64,000 nucleotides of DNA, taken from Neurospora tetraspora. Lineage: Eukaryota; Ascomycota; Sordariomycetes; Sordariales; Sordariaceae. Below are positions 25,539 through 38,700 of the stretch, one piece after another. The notes beneath the pieces were generated by a model. The model was not told where the DNA came from. It made no database searches and worked only from the letters and a program-made list of their open reading frames with translations. Position 1 is the first letter of the stretch, and every line of letters begins with the position of its first letter. The position numbers were made by a program, and so were the translations under genes. The stretch is taken from the NCBI RefSeq assembly GCF_033439725.1, contig NW_026944387.1, positions 3,720,001-3,784,000 on the forward strand. The letters are read 5' to 3'.

Positions 25539-27361
25539 TTCCCCCCTTACGTAATAAGCTTCTGTCCCAGAAGCGATTAAGAATTTAATTATATATATAA
25601 TAATCCCCAAGTATTTTATTGAATTTAACTCCTTTATTAACCACCTTGAAGATTAGATAGTTCCTAACCCTTTAGTACAATTCTAATACCGTTTCTATTA
25701 AACGTATTTAACCGAATAATTCTATTACTCCGTTATAAAATCCTCTACGTTATTTAATTTTGAAGGACCCGATTCTGCGTCTTCAAGTATATAAGAGAGG
25801 TCTAGATTGTTAATTGATATATTAATTACCCTAATATCTATCTTGTTACCCCTATTGCTAGTATTCTTACTACTTAAGCCTCTATATCTATTATCCGAAC
25901 TAGAGTGAGATACGGATCTTACAAAACGTTATAATTAAGTAACGAATTCGAAATAATTACTTACTTTAGTAACTAATCGAAGCTTTTCCTTAAATTCGGA
26001 AGAAATAGCCCGTCTTAAAAAGGATATTTAAATATACTTTGGCTATTTATTTACATTATAGCGGTAGAAGAGTTTCCCAAAGCGGGTAAAAAAGGCCATA
26101 AAGTACTTATCCTTATATTATTTAATAGTCTAAATCTTCTCCTCAGCCTCTTATACCTTATAAGGGTTATCGAAATAGTAATATAATTATGTCAAAATAG
26201 TAAATAATTTAAAAATATTACTCTTACTTATTTAGATAAGTTAAGGCTAAATAAGTTATTGAACCTTATCCTCGAGTTTGGAATATATATAGAAAAACTA
26301 TACTTTTTCCGATCCAAGGGATAGTCTATTAAATTTGAATTCAATTTTAATTATAGGGAGCTAGGGTTTATAATACGAGGTCAAAATTAATAAGGGTCTT
26401 AATTCGTTTAACCAACTTAGAAACAGTCTTTTATATTTCAATAATAGTATTACCCTAAGTATTAAGAATATTTTAAGCAATTTATTGTAGTTAAATTATA
26501 ATTGCAACTCTACGGGAGGCGGAAATCAATATAGAAAAAAAATAGGGAATATTAGAAAGAGAAGAAACGGTATTAAAGTCCGTTTTATATACTAATATTA
26601 AATAAAAATAAATTATCGGTAAAGAAAGGTACTATAATTACAGTTATTAGAAAACGATAAAGACCGGATAAACTACAATATTATTTACACTTTAATTAAA
26701 TAAGCGAATAGTAAAGAAAGGTGGGGAATACGGCTCTACAAATTGTATATAAGTAAAGAGATAAACCAAGTAAATAATTCTCGGTTTAAAGCTCTATTCC
26801 TAAATAAATAGTTTCTGGGCAGTAAAAGTATATTATTAATTACGTGAAAGTTGATTAATATTAATAATAATAAATGAAGTCGTAATATTACTATAAAAGC
26901 GCCTACTAAATACGCTAACCTTATTAAATATACTAATTTAGATTTAGTTATAAAACGCGACGGCCTATTCACGTAGTTTCTAAGGCTCTACTACTACTAT
27001 ATAAATATCTAAATAATTAGATTTAATTAGGGTAAAGCGGTAATTAGAGAATAGGTGAAGAAATTAGTAATAAAATCGTTGGTTGGGACGTTCTAGGTAT
27101 ATAGGGTTGGAAAACGCTGTTAAAATACGAATCCGGGGGTATAATAATATGATAGAGCCGTATAATACTAATCAATTAATATCAAAACAAGGCCGCGTTT
27201 ACTAGGTGTAGGGAGCTGGGATAGAGCCGTAGTCTTATTACGGGTTAGATCGTATTATAAGATTCCAAATTCGTTATTGCTATTAATATTGATAAAGAAG
27301 GGTATTGAATACGACCTAGTTAATTTATAGAAAAATTAGTTTATGAAGAAACTTCTTGTAA

Positions 27362-27584
27362 TATTGCGGCGTAGCCAAACGGTAATAATAATACTATTTA
27401 ATTAACTTGGACTAAAAATAAGAAGTTGAAGAGGGGAAAGAATCCTAAAAGGGAAGGCTTGATAGGGAGGCGAAGTTTTATACCTAGATTCTAGAAAGGA
27501 GCCAGAGCTAAGATTAGAACTTATACTACCCGTGAATAAGACCTATGATGGCATATAATACCCCAGATAGTACTAGCCGTTATA
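27362..27584 (-). repeat. Element C right LTR
   Basis: 223 bp, colinear with 25316-25538; transitions dominate the differences. Confidence 0.9.
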
Positions 27585-27589
27585 TAAGA

Positions 27590-28040
27590 CAGTTATTAAT
27601 CGATTGTAAAATACTATAATATTGTCGATTATTATAATTTCCGCTTTTTCTTTAAATATGATTTCTTTTTATTTTTCGTCTTTTAACGAATTCTTATATC
27701 GGGGATATAATATAATTAATTGGGGTTTTTGATATAATGGGTATTTTATTTCATATTTAAATTAATAAGAATTTTTCCTTTTAATTAAAAGAATTTGGGT
27801 AGCCCAATAATTATTATTTTATTATATAATTTTAAAGTTCCTATATCGGTTATTGTGCTAATCGATGTGCTAATTAACGCAATCGTTGTCGGCTTCGTTT
27901 TTGTTTTAAAGGGTTTATAAATTGTAGTAAAGTTTTTTAAATTGAATATTATTTTACCCTTACCTTTTAATTCCTTTAAATATTATGTAATACGATTTAT
28001 GGGTCTAACGGGTCCTCTTCTGTAATGTTCTTAATATAAG
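27590..28040 (-). pseudogene. Gypsy B interior fragment between two insertions
   Basis: The 451-bp piece of gypsy B left between element C and gypsy D. AT-rich, no motif recognised; assigned by position and target duplications only. Confidence 0.6.
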
Positions 28041-28259
28041 TGTCATAGGGTTAGCTTATAACATTCTCGCACTACACTAACTACCTTATATACCATACTT
28101 ATATACAATAATTATATATAGCTGTACGTATACGCGTATACAGACTAGCCTAATTAAGACTCACGCCCATATAGCCAATCCTCCACGCACACCTTCCTTT
28201 CCTCCACTTCGTATAATAACGTATATCTTACCCTATACCCAATAATGCCTCGTCCTATA
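28041..28259 (+). repeat. Gypsy D left LTR
   Basis: Begins TGTCATAGGG; colinear with 34692-34913, with small indels at the 3' end and many transitions. Confidence 0.88.
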
Positions 28260-31200
28260 ATAATTTATTATATTTTGCTGAAGAATTAAAGAAGTTTTAA
28301 AAGGAAGTCGCTAAATTTAATAGTAATTTAGCTACTACGGTTTTCTAATACAAATTTAAAGTTAACGAACTATATAAGGAAATCGCTACTCTAAGGTAAT
28401 TATTTACCGACTTTAGAAATAATATTAATATCGCTTTTTAAAAATAATATAAGAAGTACGTTAAAGCTATTAACGATCTCCACGATCGATTAGAAGTAAA
28501 TTAATATTGCTAACTTTATTTACGACCCGGCCTAAATTCCTAGTAATCCCGGCCCCCCGAACAATTTTAATATATTAATTATAATTACCGGTAGCGGCCG
28601 GTTAGTATTGTCCTATTCGTATATTTTACTATTTAATATTAAAAGCAATACTCTTCTAGAGCGCGTAGAGCGTTATTACATTTAATATATAAAAATTAAA
28701 TTATATTAAATTAATGAGGCTACTAATTTCGCGTTTGAAATTAAGCGTTTTTTATATATCGTTAAATCCTTAGAGGGTACGCCCTTCTCTACTATCGAAT
28801 TAAATTTAATTATAACCACTAAGTACTCTACTGATAATATTAAATAGAAATAAAAGATTACGATAGACCTTTTCGCCGAATTCGATAGTAAATACAATGA
28901 TATTAACTTTATTATTTACGCTTATTGCGAATTAAACGAATTAAAAATAATTAAGAATATACATTAATAAACCTTCGAAGGTTAATTTACTTAATTCGTC
29001 GATTATTCTAAATTCGACGATATTATAAAAGTTTATTATTTTTGTAATAAAATTACTAAGAAGGTTCGGGCCGTTTTCGCTTTCTAATACCCTTAGTCCG
29101 CCAATAATAATTATATAAAATAGTTTAAAACTACCCAGGGCTTCGCTTAAAATTTCAAAAATAGTACTTACCGCAATAATTTCGTTAACCCTTTCTATAG
29201 ATTAAGGACTATTTCTATTTCCGCTACAACTAAGTCTATTAATTAAAGGAATACTACTATAAATATTAATATTGATAAAATTCTTACTACTAATATTACC
29301 CTACGCAATATAATTTCTTAAGAAATTTTCGATTATTATATAAAATAAGCGTTTATACCCGTTACGGTTGTTAAAGTTATTTTTCGGTTACGTATTATAT
29401 TAATATTAATTTTAAGAAAGAGGTCCGCCTATCCTATAGTAGAAGCGGAGGTTGCGGAGGAAGTAAAAATAATAAAAATAGCGGTAAAGGAAATAATACC
29501 GTTCCTTAATAGGGTTAATACAATTACGGCTAATAATAATATAATTAATACTGCCTAGCTGAAAGTTATTAAATTAATACTATAAATATAACCCCTACGG
29601 TTATTTTAAAATTATTAGAATACTCCGGCCCCCGCCTATCCGATTTCCGTTTACTAGCCCAATTTCATTAGCCTTATTTAGGGTAATAAAAACGGCGTCG
29701 TCAATTAACAGGGAAATATATAACCTCTAAATTAAATTATAATTGGAAGCATAAATTTATAGGATTAGGAGGAGAGAAGGGGAATATCCCTATATAGTTA
29801 AATATAATTGAAATATATAGATTTTCCGTAAATAACCGTTATAAATACTCCAATTCATTGAATCTCTCTATCTCTTTATTTAATAAATTGTATAAATTAT
29901 ATTATTCTACCCTAATTAATAGCGGCTATACTACTTTTAATTTTATTAATAAGCGCTTTATTTACTAATATTAACTTCCTTATTATAGATTAAGAACGTT
30001 AAAGATCTTTTACTTCCCTGATAGAAGTTTAGCTAAGGGTAATATTATTTACTTCTCTAAATTAATAATATAAGTGGTACTCTATTATAAAGTTATTAAT
30101 TTATTAATTTATAATTTAATCAATAATAATCCGGTTATTTCTAGCTACTTTTAATTCGTTTATTACGCTCTAAGTATTTTTTAATTTTATAATTCCCTAT
30201 AATTTACTGTAATATATAAATTAAAAAGTTGCTTCCTAAAAGGCGCGTCTAATTATATACGCTACGCACCTTTAAAATTTAGGGGTAGCTATACTATTCC
30301 TTTATTTAATATACTAAGTATTTACTTAATTTCCGTTTATAAAAAGGCCTCTTATAAAGAAGTTTTAAATGAAGGGGAGCTTACTTTCGAAAGAGAACTT
30401 AAATTTAATTACGCGTATAGCTCCTAAACTAATATTACGCACTATATTTCTATTTTTATAATTATAAGGAAAGCCGTTTATTAAAGGTTTAATTACTTTA
30501 AATACTGAGTAATTAATTGTTTAAATATTATATTTATTAGTAAGACCCTTAGCGGACTAGGGTAGGTTTTAATATTTTTAGCCATACCTAGCTTTCGAAT
30601 TTCCTATATTTTTCTAATTCCTTATTGGGTAGTTAAAGGTATTTGTATTAATAATACCGATTATTATATATCGGCCCGCGTTTATAGTATATTCTGCGGC
30701 CCTATTAATTTCAACGATATTAGAGAACTATTGGTAGCGACTTTTAATTAATTAGTTGAAAAATATAAATTATAAATTGTTTATATAATAATGGCCTAAA
30801 TAGTAGAGGATGTTAAGAGGATATATAAAGAGGATTAAATTAAAATAGAGGGAGAAGGAAGCGTCCTAGACTTTATAGGAATAAACGATAGAGTATTTAA
30901 AGAAATAATAATAGAAGTATTAGTAGGAAGAGGAGGCAAGTGTAAGTATTTATTTAGTAATAATTTTTAGAAATAAATTGATAGCTTAATTAGGATTAGG
31001 GATAAGGAAACCCTTTACGCTATAAAAGTTATTAATTCGGTACTACTTTGGGGGATAGAGGGGGATTTCCTATATTGCGAGGCTGTTATTAACGCATATT
31101 TTGCAACGGATAGTATATTTCTAAATAAAATTATATCAGGAGACGTAATAAAATTTTACGAAAAGGTTAATAAATTATTAAAAATTAACGAGTAAATTAA

Positions 31201-34200
31201 AATAAAGTTCCCCTTTTAATATTAGTACTACGTTAAAATATTCAAATAAGAAGATACTAAAATATTATTTTTAATACGGTCTTACGATTCTAAGATCGAA
31301 TTCTACCCGGGAGCTACCCCGCTAGTAGTTCGAGGCTGCCTATTTAACTCCGATAAATTAAATGTTATTAAAAAATAGATTAACGATAATCTAATTAAGA
31401 AATTTATTCGGCCGTCCAAATTTAAGGCTTTTTCCTTAGTCCTATTTGTTAAGAAGCTAGGAGGCGGAGTCTATATTTATATTAATTATAGAGGTATTAG
31501 TAATATAATTTTAAAGTCCCGCTATTTATTACTATTAATTAAAGAGACCCTCGACGCTATTTACTAGGTTAAGACTTTCATTAAATTCGACCTTATTATT
31601 ACTTTTAATTATATTTGTATTAAATAGGGCTACGAATAGTTAATTGCTTTCATTATATAGTTTAATTTATTTGAATCCTTAATTATACAATTTGATTTAT
31701 AAAATACGCTAAGTATTTTCTAAAATTATATTAATAATATTTTATATAACATTTTTAACGTTTATATAATTACTCAATTTAACGACGTTTTTATTTATTC
31801 CGATAATATTAAAGATTATAAGTAATATATTAATAATATTTTCGACCACTTAATATGAGCCGGCCTCAGTATCAATATTAATAAATACGAATTTTATATG
31901 ATATATATAAAATATTTAAGTTTAACTATTACCCCGGGAAGTATTAAAATAAATTTAAAAAAGGTTAAAGCTATTATTAAATAGGTGGCCCCGGAATTTA
32001 AAAAATTCCTATAATTTTTCTTAAATTTTGCGAACTTCTATTAGGGCTTTATACGAAATCTTTTAATAATAGCGACCTCGTTATACGAATTTATCAAAAA
32101 AGATACTACTTAAATTTAAATTAATATTTATTAGCGGGCTTTTAATATATTAAAGAAAATTTTTACGAAAGGCTTTATTCTAAAGATTTATGATTAAATT
32201 AAGAAGATTATTACTAAAACCGATGCTTTAAATTAAATTGCGGGCGGTACTTTTTCTTAGTATAGGGATAACGGAATATTATACCCGGTCGATTACTTTT
32301 CAATTAAATATTCTTTGTAAGAGTATAATTATAATATTTATAATAAGGAATTCCTCGCTATTATTAAGGCGCTAGAGGAATAGAGGTTAGAATTTAAGGG
32401 CACTTGGTAATTTTTTAAGATTTTTACGGACTATAAGAATTTATAAATTTTACGATTAATAAATAATTTATTTAACGTTATATATAATAGTCTTAATTCT
32501 TATCCTAGTTTAATTTTTTAATTAAATATATATTGGGTTCTAAGAACCTCTGCCCAAATACGTTGAGCTGGAAATTAAATAATTGCCCTAACAATGTAGA
32601 TAACAACCGATTTATAGTTAGGAAACGCTTGCTCTTAGACCCCTCCTAGTTCGAAGACGGCTATTTTTTTAGGGAGGACTCCGCTATTAGTCTTTTCTTT
32701 TATTTGCCAAGTATAGACGATTTCGATAATAAATTTACCGACGATTTAATCCGCGTTAATTATAAAACATTTATTTTCTTATAGGAATTCGTTTTTTATT
32801 TAATAAACGAAATGCGGCGTTAATAGCCGCCGATTATTAAAAAGGTTTTTTATGATACTTTTTCGGAATATTACGCCGTAAATAATATTATAAAATAGCG
32901 GGATACGGTAATTATCGACCCTTATAACAAGTAATTCCAATTTTAATTAATTAACCGCTAATATAATTCTTTTAGTATAAGCTACCCTAATTATAATATT
33001 ATATATAAACTTCTATAATACAAATTTTATTAAAAGGGAATATATAATAATGTAAGGACTTTTTATAAAGGTTATTTCCCTTATATAAAAATAAAATTAT
33101 TAAAGTGGGGCTTAATTGGATATTTTAAACCCGTAGCTATTTTTCTAACGCTATAAAAAGACGTATTTATTAATTATATTACCCTACTACTAAGAAGTAC
33201 CTATTTTAGCCAAACTTTTAAATATATTATTGTTATTGTCAATTAATTAATTAAAATATAATACTATATACCTATAGTAACTTCAGAGGCGGAGGAATTT
33301 ATGGACTGTTTATCGACCGGATTTATTCAATCTATAGATTGCCGGATAGCATTTTGTTTAATAAAAATACTTAATTCGTATTACGTTTCTAATTTACCTT
33401 TTATAAAAGGCTATTTATTATTCGTAAATTAATGTTTACTTTCTACCCCCAAACAAATATTTAAACGGAATATATTAACGTTAAAATAGAATAATTTTTA
33501 TAGTTCTATATTAATTAAGTATAAATGGACTAAGCGAAGTAATTACTAATTATAAAATTCGTTAGTAATAACGCCGTATTGTTATCAATAAATATATTCC
33601 CCTTCTTTATAAATTACAGCTACTATTTACGGATAGGTACTAAACTTCGTACCTTACTACCTTTAGACCTTTTCTTAATTTAATTAAAAGAGTATTATAA
33701 AATATTAAAATTAGCGGACCATTTCTAATAAATTTGGAATTTTGTAATTTAATAAATTCGCTATACTTAGGAATAATACGGAGATAATGTTAATAAAAAG
33801 CGCGTAGATTCTTTTAAATATCATTCCCACGATTTAATTTTATTAAATATAATAAATTTCGCTAATAATTATTTATATTTAAAGCTCTACTTATAATAGG
33901 AGGGCCCTTTTTATATTAGACGAACGGAAAACTATATAATATATTTTATATTCCCAGCTAATATAAAAAATTTATTAGTATTCTATATATTTATAATATG
34001 ATTATAAATTAGTAGAGGCCTTTTGGGATAGAATATATTATTGGATGTAAAAGTAAATAACGGGCGGGTAATAGTTAAAACGGATAATTATAAGGAGCGA
34101 AAGGAATAGAATTTCGAAAAATTCGTCGACTATGCCTAATTCGGTGGTAATTACTACTAGTACTATTAAATTAAATAGAAGGGCAATTACTAACCTACTT

Positions 34201-34691
34201 AGGAATTTAAGGATTATATTATCGATTACAAGGAAATATTTTAGCGCTTCTATGACGAATTTCCCGATAAACCTATACTACTAAACGTAGAGGCTATATT
34301 AGCCAGACGAGCTTTAATACCAGTTATTATTCTAATACCAGCCGCTATTCTAACGCCCCCAATACCCCCGAAGCGCCGGTCCGCCCGCGTTACTTAACGC
34401 TAGACCGCTGCTATTATCGATGTTACAACGCCACTACCTAATATAGTTACAACTATAATAATACTTTTAACTAAATTAATAGTATAAAAAAAATAGGGAT
34501 TAAATATAACATTTATAAGGATAGCGAAACGATTAATAGATATTTGGGCTGGTCGAATACTAAAAATAGAATTTGTAGATTACGATAAGTTGCTAGAGGG
34601 GTACGAAAAGATTTTAAAATAAATAATTTAGAATATTATTATATACATATATAAATTCGAAACTATTCGAGCTTCTTTTAAGGGGGGATAG
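28260..34691 (+). pseudogene. Gypsy D gag-pol (degraded)
   Basis: RT is visible at 31390-31990: LIKKFIRPSKFKAFSLVLFV, VYIYINYRGI, FNDVFIYSDNIKDY in place of the YIDD box, and KYEFYMIYIKYL. RNase H follows (YNKEFLAIIKALEE at about 32340, FTDYKNL at about 32425). An integrase relic is at about 33200-33500. A chromodomain relic lies at about 34110-34270 (EFKDYIIDYKEIF, FYDEFPDKP). Stop codons are frequent. The chromodomain places it among chromoviruses, which target H3K9-methylated chromatin (family knowledge). Confidence 0.85.
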
Positions 34692-34913
34692 TATTATAAG
34701 GTTAATTTATAATATTCTCGTACTATATTAACTACCTTATATACTATACTTATATATAGTAATCACGTACAGCTGCACGTATACGCGTGCACGGACTGGC
34801 CTGGTCAGGGCTTACGCTTATATAGCCAGTACTCTACGCACACCTTCCTTTCCTCCCCTTCACACAATAACGCATATATTACCCTATACCCAACAGTGCC
34901 TCGCCCCGTGATA
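34692..34913 (+). repeat. Gypsy D right LTR
   Basis: 222 bp; the middle (about 34765-34850) is clearly less mutated than in the left LTR. Confidence 0.88.
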
Positions 34914-34918
34914 ATAAG

Positions 34919-35452
34919 TAAACGAATTATTTGCGTTTTAGATTTAAGGTGGAAAATAGAAAGTAAGAGGTTTTATTAGTATTTCGGGCGCCTAAGGGTT
35001 ATTAAAGGCGCCGGGTATAGAGGCCGCGTCGGGGAGCGTAGAATCTATTTTTAGTATTTCGCTTCGACCTCCAAACTAAATAAGGGGGTTATATAATTTA
35101 ACGACGGGATTAACGGCCTCGTAAATCTAATCGAACAAATTCGTTTTTTACTTATAATAAGAATTGTCTCCTAATACGGGAAATAATATAAACAATAATA
35201 ATAAGGGAGCTCCGGTGTTAAACATTGTACAATTAATTTAATTTAAAAGGTAAGAATTGGGGGGTAAGGTACTTACTTTATTAACATTGTAATACGATGT
35301 TTATAATAAGATTTAATAATCCTTCTAGTAAATAATTACGACGTTAACTAACCGTAATTTAATTAAACGAAATCAACTACTCGGTATACGCTAATGAAGG
35401 TAGGATATTTAAAGCCGTCCTTAATCGTAAAAGAATAATACTTAATATTATT
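34919..35452 (-). pseudogene. Gypsy B interior next to its 5' LTR
   Basis: Lies between gypsy D and the right LTR of gypsy B, where leader and gag start are expected for a minus-strand element. No motif can be read. Confidence 0.55.
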
Positions 35453-35728
35453 TGAAAACGTAATTCTACGAATAATACAATAATAAAACTAGAAGCTACA
35501 AATTAAAGTAATATTAAATATAAGGAGGAAAAGGAAGTAATTAAACGAAGGCATCACGGTTCTAGACATATAAGTCAAAACTACCACTCGTCCCTACCTT
35601 CCTAATCCATCCGGCTTATTGATAAGAATATAAGCCTCATTCTATCCGATATATCATAGTGCCCTATACTCGGCACCTTATTACCTAGCGGCTAGTACTC
35701 TGGTAACCTATCCAGCTATGCTATGACA
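35453..35728 (-). repeat. Gypsy B LTR (5' LTR in element orientation)
   Basis: 276 bp, colinear with 18390-18667 with a 2-bp deletion near the start; flanked by TSD ATACT on the outer side. Confidence 0.87.
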
Positions 35729-35733
35729 ATACT

Positions 35734-38700
35734 AATACTTATCGGTATCGGAAACCTTAAAATCCTCGGCGGGCTCGGGGATTTTATAAGTATCTATAGG
35801 GGTAGAGATAATATTATAACCTAATATATTAAAATCGTTAAATACCTTTTCGACATAAACCTTTTCATTAAGCCTAAGGGTATAATTTAGCCTATTGTGG
35901 GTTATAACTATACTTAAGTAATATAAATATAGACCTATATTAATTATTTTAAATCGTTCGCTAAAGATATCTTTTAGGGTTTAAACGCCGGATTTAAATA
36001 AGCCGATAATAAATAAATTATTAATATAAATAGTATTATAAGTAGTACCTCTATTAAAAATAGCCTTATCGGCGGGTAGCGGAATAAAGCCGAGGCTGTA
36101 AAGGAAGGCGGTAAATATATTGTATTAAATATATAAATTCTATTTTAAACTGTAGAAAGCCTAATTTAATTTATATATTAAGGTTTTATTGTTATTAATA
36201 ATACCAGGAGGTTATTCTACGTCAATTTCTTCCTTAACCAAACTATACAAAAAGTAGTTTAGATATCTATTTATTCTAATTTTAAATTGAAAATAATAAC
36301 GAAGGCGAAAATAAACTTATAATTTATAAACTTTATAATTAAAATTAATATTTTATTATAATAAATCCCTTCCTATTATTTAAAGCCTCGGATTACCTAA
36401 CGAACTTTATAATGAAAAGTTTTACTATTAAAACCGGTCTTAAATTTATAAACTTACTTTCTAATTAATAACTAACGGCCAATATTACTAAAAACGAAAG
36501 TCTAAATTTAATTTTCGATAAACAATTAATATTCTACCTATATAGTAGTTTATTAACATTACTAATTTAATCGTTTTATAACCTCTTAATAATTTTTAAA
36601 TTTAGAGGTAAATGGAATAGTAAAAAGTAATAAAAGTTAGTAAGTTGATATTAATATATTTATTAATAACTTTCAATAGCAATGATTATTTTTCAAAAAT
36701 AATAAGAACCGGGGGGCGTAGCTTGGGGTAACGATTAATAATAATACGCTAATAATTAGGATCGAAAAAGCCCAAGTCGCTACTAATATAAATAATATTA
36801 AATATCGGCGTAAATAGTTCTAATAAGGACGGTTCTAATAAGGATAATTAAAATAGTTAAAATAAAAATTAGAATAACCCGTCTAAGAATAATAGAGAAA
36901 ACGAAAAATTAAATAATTAGAATAAGGGTAAGAATAATGTAAGTGCGTCGGAATCTCCCCCTAACTATATTAACGGAATTCTCCCTAAATCTAAAACTCC
37001 CTCTAAATTAAAAATAAAGAATAAATAAACCAATAATAAGAACGCCGGCAAAAATAGTAGTAAAGTAAATATAAATATCTATGTAAAAAGCTACAAAAAT
37101 ATTAAGGAGAAATTTATAAGGGGCTTATCTAAATCCGCTCCTAGGTAATTTTATATTAGGTTAAATAAAGCGGGGTTAAATAAATTAAGAAAAAAGTTAT
37201 TTAAATCTATAGAAGATGAAGTATTAAAATTAAAATCCAGTGTGTAAATAAAAGAGGGTAAGTTAATTATTAATTCCGAGCGAGGGTTCAGCGAAATATA
37301 AATATAAATTTCGTTAATAATTATATTATTAATTAAAATAATTTTATTTCTATTCATAAGGATAACGTAGTTCGACGAGCCTTCGTAGCCTAATAGCTTA
37401 CCTCGGCCGGCTATAAATATTAACTTCCCTAGGAAGTCTGCATTAAATAATTTACAATAATAGGGGGCGTTAATAATTTTTAAATATAATAAATAAAATT
37501 TTTAGTTATTCTATATTTTAAATAGCGTTTTATTAATAACCTTATTTGGATGCCTATTCTTTAGGTAGATAATTATTTAGAGAAAGATCAGCTATAAATA
37601 AGAACTAAAGCCACTATCCTCTAAAATAGTAATGAAGCGCTCTTATGAAATCCTATTAAAGCGCTCTAATATACTGTTTTATTCGTACTAATTAACTACC
37701 GAGTATATTAATTATATAAAACGGTTCGTACACTATAATTAAAATCGTTTACTAATATTCTTACTAGCCCAATTGAAATAAATATAGTAAATTCTATATT
37801 CTAACCTATTGAATTCATTATACTACTTTTCTACTAAGTAACAGAATTCGTCTTTAATCTTAATAATGTAGGGCCAAACGCATTATATAAAATTATTCAT
37901 AATAATAACCTAATAGTATTATCCTTATAAACGCTCAAAGCGAAAAGGGTTATAAATATTTATATAAATATATTTAAAGGGTCGATTCCCCTTACATACC
38001 AATCCCTTATAGGGAATTTCTTTTTTAAACGGCTTAATATACATTTATCGTAAAAGTAAGTATCGGGGACGGGGTAAATATTAATAGATATTATTTAAAG
38101 GGAAATAATATTTCCTTTACTAAAATAAATAAATCGGTTATACTATATTTTAAATTTCTATCGTTCAATAATATAAACGGCGAAAATAAAGCGTAGCGCT
38201 TAATCATTAATTAATTAATATACTATATATACTCTATTAATATTAAAACCTTTAAAGCGGATTTTCTAATTATAGAATCCTATTGCCAGGCCGTTTCCGA
38301 ATATTACAATAAAACCTTTACAATCGAACTATAATATAAATAGGAAATTATAAACAATCCGGGGTAAATAATACGCGCTTTCTAATAAAATATGTAATAA
38401 ATAAATATTTATTGCCTTTAAAGTAATTTCTATATTATTTATTCCTATAACAGAAGGGCTGGTATAGGGGCGAAGGCTCTTAAAACCTGCTTTATTATCA
38501 AAAAAAAATTTTGCAACACTGGAATCGATAATAATAATATATTTAAAATTATCTAAAAACTCGCAACGAAATTTTATAGCGGACAACGTAATAATATGTT
38601 CTACAAACTTAAAATTAAATAGCGGGGCTACAATAGAAAAAGATAAATAAATTAATAGGGTATTAATATAATTAAAGTAAATAATTAATTATATAGTAAT

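Larger units (their letters stand above)
25316..27584 (-). mobile_element. Small LTR element C, 2269 bp, probably non-autonomous
   Basis: LTRs 25316-25538 and 27362-27584 (223 bp each; TGTCACGGCG... to ...GCCGTCACA). TSD TAAGA is at 25311-25315 and 27585-27589. A minus-strand purine tract (AAGGGGGGAA, from 25539) adjoins the left LTR. The interior is about 1.8 kb, and I find no RT or integrase motif in it. A minus-strand ORF at 26736-26972 has no recognised domain. It looks like a TRIM/LARD-type derivative or an internally deleted element. Confidence 0.87.
28041..34913 (+). mobile_element. Ty3/gypsy chromovirus D, 6873 bp
   Basis: LTRs 28041-28259 and 34692-34913 (219 and 222 bp), TSD ATAAG at 28036-28040 and 34914-34918. 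The polypurine tract TTAAGGGGGGATAG sits directly before the right LTR, giving plus orientation. RT, RNase H, integrase and chromodomain relics follow in gypsy-chromovirus order. Inserted in gypsy B. Confidence 0.9.
18390..35728 (-). mobile_element. Ty3/gypsy chromovirus B, containing two nested elements
   Basis: LTRs are 18390-18667 and 35453-35728 (278 and 276 bp, TGTACAAGCG... to ...GCTATGACA). TSD ATACT is at 18385-18389 and 35729-35733. A polypurine tract on the minus strand (CAAAGGGGAGGGTGA, 18668-18682) adjoins the left LTR, so the element reads right to left. RT, integrase and chromodomain relics are on the minus strand in the correct order. Two later insertions lie inside it. It is inserted in copia pol, 11 bp from gypsy A. 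Confidence 0.88.
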
